This document shows, in pieces, positions 4,986 through 9,452 of a stretch of 9,452 bases of DNA (the first letter of the stretch is position 1; every line of letters starts with the position of its first letter). The stretch comes from Candidatus Aerophobota bacterium (GTDB taxonomy: Bacteria > Aerophobota > Aerophobia > Aerophobales > JAGHCO01): positions 1 through 9,452 of the forward strand of contig JAGHCO010000176.1 in assembly GCA_021160405.1 (NCBI GenBank), given 5' to 3'. The position numbers were made by a program, and so were the translations under genes. Below the pieces are notes generated by a model. That model worked only from the letters and a program-made list of their open reading frames with translations, was not told where the DNA came from and made no database searches.

Positions 4986-6263
4986 ATGATGCTAATAATT
5001 CGTCCCTTTAGAGGAATAATTTACAATAAGGATAAAGTGAAAGATTTAAGCAAGGTAACTGCTCCTCCCTTTGATGTGATTTCTCCTTATGAGCAGGGAA
5101 GGTACTATCAATCTCATCCCTACAACATCATTCGGATTATTCTGGGAGAAGAAAAAGAGGATGATAATGAGAAAGAAAATAAGTATACCAGAGCTGCTAG
5201 ATATCTTAAAGAATGGAAAGATAAGGGAATTTTAAAAAAGGAGGAGACCCCCTCCATTTATGTATACGAGCAGGAGTACTTTTTAGAGGAAAGGAAGATA
5301 ACCAGAAGGGGATTTGTGGCTTTAATGAAATTGGAGGATTTTAATTCGGGAGTTATTTTCCCTCATGAACAAGTTTTCCCTAAACCTCAAAAGGACCGTT
5401 TTAATTTAATGCAAAACTGTCTTGCAAATTTAAGTGCTGTATTCTCTCTTTACCGAGACCCACTATGCAAAGTAGATGAGCATTTAAAAGAAGGGGAGCC
5501 ACTTTTTGAACTGGAGGATGAAAAAGGAGTAAAACACAGGTTAAGTGCTATAAGAGATAAAGATACTATTACTAAAATTGCTAAGTTAATGAGAGATAAA
5601 AAAATACTCATAGCTGATGGGCATCACCGTTATTCCACTTTTCTTAAATTAAAGGAAAAGTTAAAGAGGAATTCTTCTCTAAAAGAAGGATGGGATTATG
5701 GGATGATGTATTTTCTCAATGCCGAATCCGGAGCAGCTAATATTCTCCCTGTGCACAGACTTATTGGCAGCTTTACTTCAGAGCAACTCTCTCAGTTTAA
5801 ATCTCGGATAGAGCAACTTTTCCAGATTAAGGTTTTGCCCTTTACTTCGGAAAATAGTTCTTATCAATTAAGATACATGCTCCAGCAAATAAATTTAGAT
5901 GATAAATTTACCTTAGGGATGTATCAAGGAGATGGAGCTTATTATTTGCTTTCCTTAAAGGAAACTGAGAAAGTCTCCTCTGGTGAGGTGGCCTCAGCAA
6001 TAGTAGATAATTTAATTAAGAGAATAACTCGAAAAGAGCAGTTGGAGAGAGGAAGAGAAATTGATTTTACTCCTTATAGTGATAGGGCTGTAAGTTTGGT
6101 AAAAAAAAGAAAATATCAGGTGGCTTTTTTCCTTAAGCCTATCTGTTTGGAGGAAATAGAAAAAGTAGCTTTTTCTGGAAGGGTAATGCCTTCCAAGTCC
6201 AGTTATTTCTATCCTAAACTTCTTACAGGACTGGTGATGAGAGATATAACAGATGAGATCTAA
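4986..6263 (+). CDS. DUF1015-family protein, function unknown
   Basis: The 425 residues match the length and conserved blocks of the DUF1015 family: the N-terminal RPFRGIIYNKDKV (6-18) and TAPPFDVISPYEQ (25-37), FPHEQVFPKPQKDR (125-138), LIADGHHRYSTFL (208-220) and a C-terminal MPSKSSYFYPKLLTGLV (401-417). No signal peptide or membrane segment is seen; it should be cytoplasmic. The DGHHR motif (211-215) resembles the nucleotide-handling motif of ParB/sulfiredoxin-fold proteins, including SbnI- and SerK-type serine kinases. A serine-kinase-like or nucleotide-dependent role is therefore possible but not shown. Two starts are adjacent: ATG at 4986 (GGAG 5 bases upstream) and ATG at 4989 (8 bases); the second has the more usual spacing. 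The end overlaps dprA by 11 bp, so both are surely co-transcribed. No serine-pathway gene is in the window. Confidence 0.88.
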   Translation: MMLIIRPFRGIIYNKDKVKDLSKVTAPPFDVISPYEQGRYYQSHPYNIIRIILGEEKEDDNEKENKYTRAARYLKEWKDKGILKKEETPSIYVYEQEYFLEERKITRRGFVALMKLEDFNSGVIFPHEQVFPKPQKDRFNLMQNCLANLSAVFSLYRDPLCKVDEHLKEGEPLFELEDEKGVKHRLSAIRDKDTITKIAKLMRDKKILIADGHHRYSTFLKLKEKLKRNSSLKEGWDYGMMYFLNAESGAANILPVHRLIGSFTSEQLSQFKSRIEQLFQIKVLPFTSENSSYQLRYMLQQINLDDKFTLGMYQGDGAYYLLSLKETEKVSSGEVASAIVDNLIKRITRKEQLERGREIDFTPYSDRAVSLVKKRKYQVAFFLKPICLEEIEKVAFSGRVMPSKSSYFYPKLLTGLVMRDITDEI

Positions 6264-7344
6264 ACAAAAAAATGTAAAGGAGTGGATAATTTTAAGCAAA
6301 GCTTCTCGACTTGGTCCTGCTAAGTTTAGCCAATTAATGAAGTATTTTGGGTCTCCAGAAAAGATACTATCTGCTTCTTTTGAAGAGCTCTCCAGAGTTC
6401 CCAAGATAGACCAGGATACCCTTAGTTATATCACTAACAAGGCTAAAGAGCTAAATATAGAAAAAGATTTGGACCTTATGGATAAACTGGGAGTGAATCT
6501 TATTACAATTGAAGACACTGAATATCCCTCTGGCCTAAAAATGATTTTTGATCCACCCTTTGTTCTTTATGTAAGAGGAAAATTAAAAAAGGAGGATGAA
6601 AACTCTATAGCAGTTGTGGGGACAAGAAGAGCTACCAATTATGGAAAAATTACTGCCAGAAGACTGGCCAGAGACTTAGCTAAGGAAGGGATTACAGTGG
6701 TAAGTGGTATGCCCAGGGGAATTGATACATCTGCTCATTGGGGCGCTCTTGAGGCTGGGGGTAGAACCATAGCTGTTTTAGGTTGTGGAGTGGATACTGT
6801 TTATCCTTTTGAGAATAAAGAGTTAATGGGGGCAATAGCCAAAAAAGGAGCAGTAATTTCTGAGTTCCCCCTGGGAGCAATCCCTGAGCGTCAAAATTTT
6901 CCTCGCCGTAATCGTATTATCAGTGGATTGAGCAAAGGAGTTGTAGTAGTGGAGGCTCCCTTAAAAAGTGGAGCTTTAATTACTGCTAATTTTGCCCTGG
7001 AACAGGGAAGAGAAGTTTTTGCTGTCCCAGGAAATGTAACCAGCCCCTATTCCCAGGGTTCTAACTCATTAATTAAAGAAGGGGCAAAGTTAGTGGAAAG
7101 TGTGGAGGATATTTTAGAGGAGCTAAACATATATTTTAAGGAGGAGAGAACCAAACCATATCCTTCTTTGTCTGAGGAAGAGAGGATTATAATGGACCAT
7201 TTATCTAAAGAACCTTTGCACATTAACCTCTTAGTTAAAGAATCTGGTCTTTCCCCAGCTAAGGTGTCAGAGAATCTAATTAGATTGGAAATAAAAGGGT
7301 TAGTGAGGGAGCTTCCAGGAAAATTATTTGTTAAAGAGGTCTAA
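6253..7344 (+). CDS. dprA: DNA-processing protein DprA (Smf)
   Basis: DprA binds single-stranded DNA and loads RecA during natural transformation; it is also conserved in bacteria not known to be transformable. The 363 residues show the full family layout: an N-terminal helix-hairpin-helix/SAM-like region (about 10-75), the extended Rossmann core (about 80-290) and a C-terminal winged-helix DprA domain (about 303-360). Core motifs are VGTRRATNYGK (122-132), SGMPRGIDTSAHWGAL (151-166), FPRRNRIISGLS (216-227), KSGALITANFALEQGREVFAVPG (split 238-250 and 251-260) and LIKEGA (273-278). The loop is usually SGLARGID; Met-Pro replaces Leu-Ala here, a mild oddity. The ATG at 6253 overlaps the DUF1015 gene by 11 bp with only a poor ribosome site, which suggests coupled translation. 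topA begins after a single base. Confidence 0.96.
   Translation: MRSKQKNVKEWIILSKASRLGPAKFSQLMKYFGSPEKILSASFEELSRVPKIDQDTLSYITNKAKELNIEKDLDLMDKLGVNLITIEDTEYPSGLKMIFDPPFVLYVRGKLKKEDENSIAVVGTRRATNYGKITARRLARDLAKEGITVVSGMPRGIDTSAHWGALEAGGRTIAVLGCGVDTVYPFENKELMGAIAKKGAVISEFPLGAIPERQNFPRRNRIISGLSKGVVVVEAPLKSGALITANFALEQGREVFAVPGNVTSPYSQGSNSLIKEGAKLVESVEDILEELNIYFKEERTKPYPSLSEEERIIMDHLSKEPLHINLLVKESGLSPAKVSENLIRLEIKGLVRELPGKLFVKEV
7335..7340 (+). promoter_or_regulatory. Ribosome binding site that fixes the TTG start of topA
   Basis: AGAGGT lies inside the end of dprA, 5 bases before the TTG at 7346. The TTG start gives MAKNLVIVESPAKAK, the canonical TopA N-terminus with the catalytic Glu at residue 9, so no other start is needed. 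Confidence 0.65.
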
Positions 7345-7345
7345 A

Positions 7346-9452
7346 TTGGCTAAAAATCTTGTAATTGTAGAGTCACCTGCTAAGGCTAAAACAATAAATA
7401 GGTTTTTAGGGAAGGAATTTCAGGTAGAATCCTGTTTTGGTCATATAAAGGATTTGCCTAAAAGCAAATTAGGTATAGATATAGATAATGAATTTAAACC
7501 TACCTATGAGATAATCCCGGGTAAGAAAAAGATAGTTAACAAGTTAAAAAAGATAAGTGAGGAGATGGAAAAAGTCTTTTTAGCTACCGATTTAGATAGA
7601 GAGGGGGAAGCTATTTCCTGGCATCTTTCTCAGGAATTAAATCACAAGGAACAGTGCAGAATAACTTTTAATCAGGTAACTAAGAAAGCTTTAAGGGAAG
7701 CTATTAAAAAACCAGGAAAAATTGACTTAAACAAGGTTGATGCTCAACAGGGAAGAAGAGTTCTGGATCGATTGGTTGGATACAAGATCTCCCCCTTGCT
7801 GTGGGAAAAAGTTAAGAGAGGACTTTCTGCTGGAAGAGTTCAATCAGTAGCGGTAAGGCTACTCTGCGAGAGAGAGAAACAAATTGAGGAATTTTCACCC
7901 CAGGAATACTGGAGTATCTCAGGTGAGTTCAAGGACCCTGAAAAAAATTTATTTAAGGCAGATCTTTACCAAATTGATAAAGAGAAGGTTAAAATAAGTA
8001 ATGAAGAAAAGGTGAGAGAAATAGTTAAAAAAATAGTAGGAAATAGGTACCAGGTAAGTGATATTAAAGAAGAAAAAAAAGAGAAATCTCCCTATCCTCC
8101 TTTTACCACCAGTACTCTTCAGCAAGCGGCAAGTTATCATTTAAGGTTTTCTCCTGCTAAGACAATGAAGATAGCTCAGGACCTGTATGAAGGGCAGGAA
8201 ATTGGAGAAAAGGAAAGGGTGGGTCTTATCACCTATATGCGTAGTGATTCTGTTCGAGTAGCTAAGGAAGCTCAACTACAGGCAAGAGATTGGATCAAGA
8301 AAAATTTAGGGAAAGAATATGTACCTACCAAGATTTTTCAGTATAAAAATAAAAAAACTTCTCAGGATGCCCATGAGGCTATAAGACCAGTTTATATTGG
8401 GAGAACTCCTCAGAGTTTAAAGAATTATCTTTCTCCAGAGCATTACGAATTATACGATTTAATCTGGAGAAGATTCTTGGCTTCTCAAATGGCAAATGCT
8501 ATCCTTATTCATACTATTCTCGATATTAAGGGAGGAAGTTTCCTCTTTCGTAGTGAAGGAGAGAAATTGGAGTTTCCTGGGTTTTTAAAGATATATCAAG
8601 AGAAAAAAAGAAAAGAGAAGATAGTTCCTCTGGTTAAGATAGGTACTTTCCTGAAGATTAAAGAGATTATTTCTTGCCAGCATTTTACCCAACCTCCTCC
8701 TCACTATACTGAGGCTGCCTTAGTAAAAGTTCTGGAGGAAAAAGGTATAGGGAGACCAAGCACCTATGCTCCAACTATTTTCACTATTCAACACAGAGGA
8801 TATGTAAACTGGGTTAAGGGAAAACTAATACCCACGCCCTTAGCCAGAATAGTAAATGAGCTTTTGGTAAATAATTTTTCTACTATTCTTGACCCTAAGT
8901 TTACTGCTCAAATGGAGGAAGGATTAGATGAAGTAGAGCAGGGGGAAAAAAAATGGACAGTTTTAGTAAAAGATTTCTACAAAAACTTTGAAGAGGATTT
9001 AGCCTGGGCGGAGAAAAAGATGAGGAATATTAAAAAAGATGGTCTGGAAACTACTTCTAAGCGATGCGAGAAATGTGGAGGAAAAATGGTAGTTAAAGTT
9101 AGCCGCTTTGGACAGTTTTTAGCCTGTTCTAATTATCCTAAGTGTAAAAATATCCATCCCTTAGATAAAAAAATAGGAATGAAGTGTCCTATGGGTTGTG
9201 GAGGAGAAATTGTAGAAAAAATCTCAGAGAAAGGTAGGATTTTTTATGCCTGCAATCGTTATCCTAAGTGTAAATTTATCTCCTGGGATGAACCAGTGGC
9301 TGAGGAGTGTCCCTATTGTAAAAATTCCTATTTGATTAAAATAAAGGATGGATTAAAGTGCCCTTCCTGCGGCAAAAAAGTGGAGGATAAAATAACGGAA
9401 ATAATAGAATTAAATGGAATGATACATAAAATAGTTAAGTTAAGAGAAAAAC
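7346..9452 (+). CDS. topA: DNA topoisomerase I (type IA), 3' end beyond the window
   Basis: It relaxes negative supercoils by cutting and rejoining one DNA strand through a 5'-phosphotyrosine. The frame is open for 702 codons from a TTG start to the window edge with no stop, so the gene is truncated only by the window. The TOPRIM domain shows VESPAKAKTI with E9 and the metal triad D82/D84/E86 in ATDLDREGEAISWHL. RRVLDRLVGYKISPLLW and SAGRVQSVAVRL follow, then the active tyrosine Y297 in GLITYMRSDSVRV, and IGRPSTYAPTIFTIQHRGYV. The tail has three four-cysteine zinc ribbons: C574/C577/C594/C600, C614/C618/C636/C642 and C655/C658/C672/C675. It lies one base after dprA; dprA-topA adjacency is widespread in bacteria. 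About 27 residues follow the last ribbon, so the stop is probably near. Confidence 0.97.
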   Translation, partial: MAKNLVIVESPAKAKTINRFLGKEFQVESCFGHIKDLPKSKLGIDIDNEFKPTYEIIPGKKKIVNKLKKISEEMEKVFLATDLDREGEAISWHLSQELNHKEQCRITFNQVTKKALREAIKKPGKIDLNKVDAQQGRRVLDRLVGYKISPLLWEKVKRGLSAGRVQSVAVRLLCEREKQIEEFSPQEYWSISGEFKDPEKNLFKADLYQIDKEKVKISNEEKVREIVKKIVGNRYQVSDIKEEKKEKSPYPPFTTSTLQQAASYHLRFSPAKTMKIAQDLYEGQEIGEKERVGLITYMRSDSVRVAKEAQLQARDWIKKNLGKEYVPTKIFQYKNKKTSQDAHEAIRPVYIGRTPQSLKNYLSPEHYELYDLIWRRFLASQMANAILIHTILDIKGGSFLFRSEGEKLEFPGFLKIYQEKKRKEKIVPLVKIGTFLKIKEIISCQHFTQPPPHYTEAALVKVLEEKGIGRPSTYAPTIFTIQHRGYVNWVKGKLIPTPLARIVNELLVNNFSTILDPKFTAQMEEGLDEVEQGEKKWTVLVKDFYKNFEEDLAWAEKKMRNIKKDGLETTSKRCEKCGGKMVVKVSRFGQFLACSNYPKCKNIHPLDKKIGMKCPMGCGGEIVEKISEKGRIFYACNRYPKCKFISWDEPVAEECPYCKNSYLIKIKDGLKCPSCGKKVEDKITEIIELNGMIHKIVKLREK

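Noticed and set aside
6012..6404. A 130-codon antisense ORF across the DUF1015/dprA junction, and other minus-strand ORFs (396-610, 3917-4117, 6692-6880, 7949-8140).
   Set aside because: All lie opposite well-supported + strand genes, show no family motifs and look like the Phe/Leu/Ser-rich shadows expected from AT-rich coding strands.
404..7344. No TGA among seven stop codons (five TAA, two TAG), hinting at a recoded TGA.
   Set aside because: No gene contains an in-frame TGA that must be read through, tryptophan is encoded by TGG at conserved sites, and TAA preference is normal at low GC. Seven stops are too few to argue from.
1..9452. CRISPR arrays, phage genes, toxin-antitoxin pairs, transposases or other defence-type systems.
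   Set aside because: No spaced direct repeats and no such proteins were seen on either strand; all long frames are assigned to core genes.

Overview
The window is ordinary bacterial chromosome from a low-GC organism (AT-rich coding, AGA-type arginine codons, GGAG-type ribosome binding sites, frequent GTG/TTG starts, no TGA stop among the seven complete genes). All eight genes are on the + strand and all are housekeeping or biosynthetic. The proteins look bacterial but not close to any model phylum that I can name. Together with the style of the intergenic repeats, this suggests an uncultured or metagenome-assembled bacterium. That is an inference, not an identification.

Layout. Positions 1-118 are a perfect zero-spacer palindrome at the very edge of the window. 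Positions 119-354 hold no recognisable gene. A good sigma-70-type promoter (355-382) then drives lysS (lysyl-tRNA synthetase, 404-1849). A 192-bp gap carries a degenerate inverted repeat of the dispersed-element kind. A tight biosynthetic run follows: ilvE (2042-2917), ilvC (2935-3933), ilvN (3933-4415, sharing one base with ilvC) and ndk (4427-4879). After a 106-bp gap with a weak hairpin and a GACT-rich repeat comes a second tight run: a DUF1015-family protein (4986-6263), dprA (6253-7344, overlapping by 11 bp) and topA (7346 to the window end, cut off at its 3' side).

How the genes fit together. IlvN (regulatory subunit of acetolactate synthase), IlvC and IlvE cover the regulated first step, the second step and the last step of valine/isoleucine (and leucine) synthesis. 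The catalytic subunit IlvB and the dehydratase IlvD are not here. Ndk balances NTP pools. DprA and TopA act on single-stranded and supercoiled DNA, and their adjacency is common in bacteria. The DUF1015 protein is uncharacterised; its DGHHR motif recalls ParB-like/serine-kinase-like folds.

I found no new multi-gene system. The points that merit checking are the 118-bp palindrome, the ketol-acid reductoisomerase cofactor loop (acidic residue in place of the usual GLR pattern), an Arg where Ndk normally has a phosphate-contacting Thr, an 11-bp perfect hairpin inside ilvN, the unexplained block upstream of lysS, and the DUF1015 protein co-transcribed with dprA-topA.
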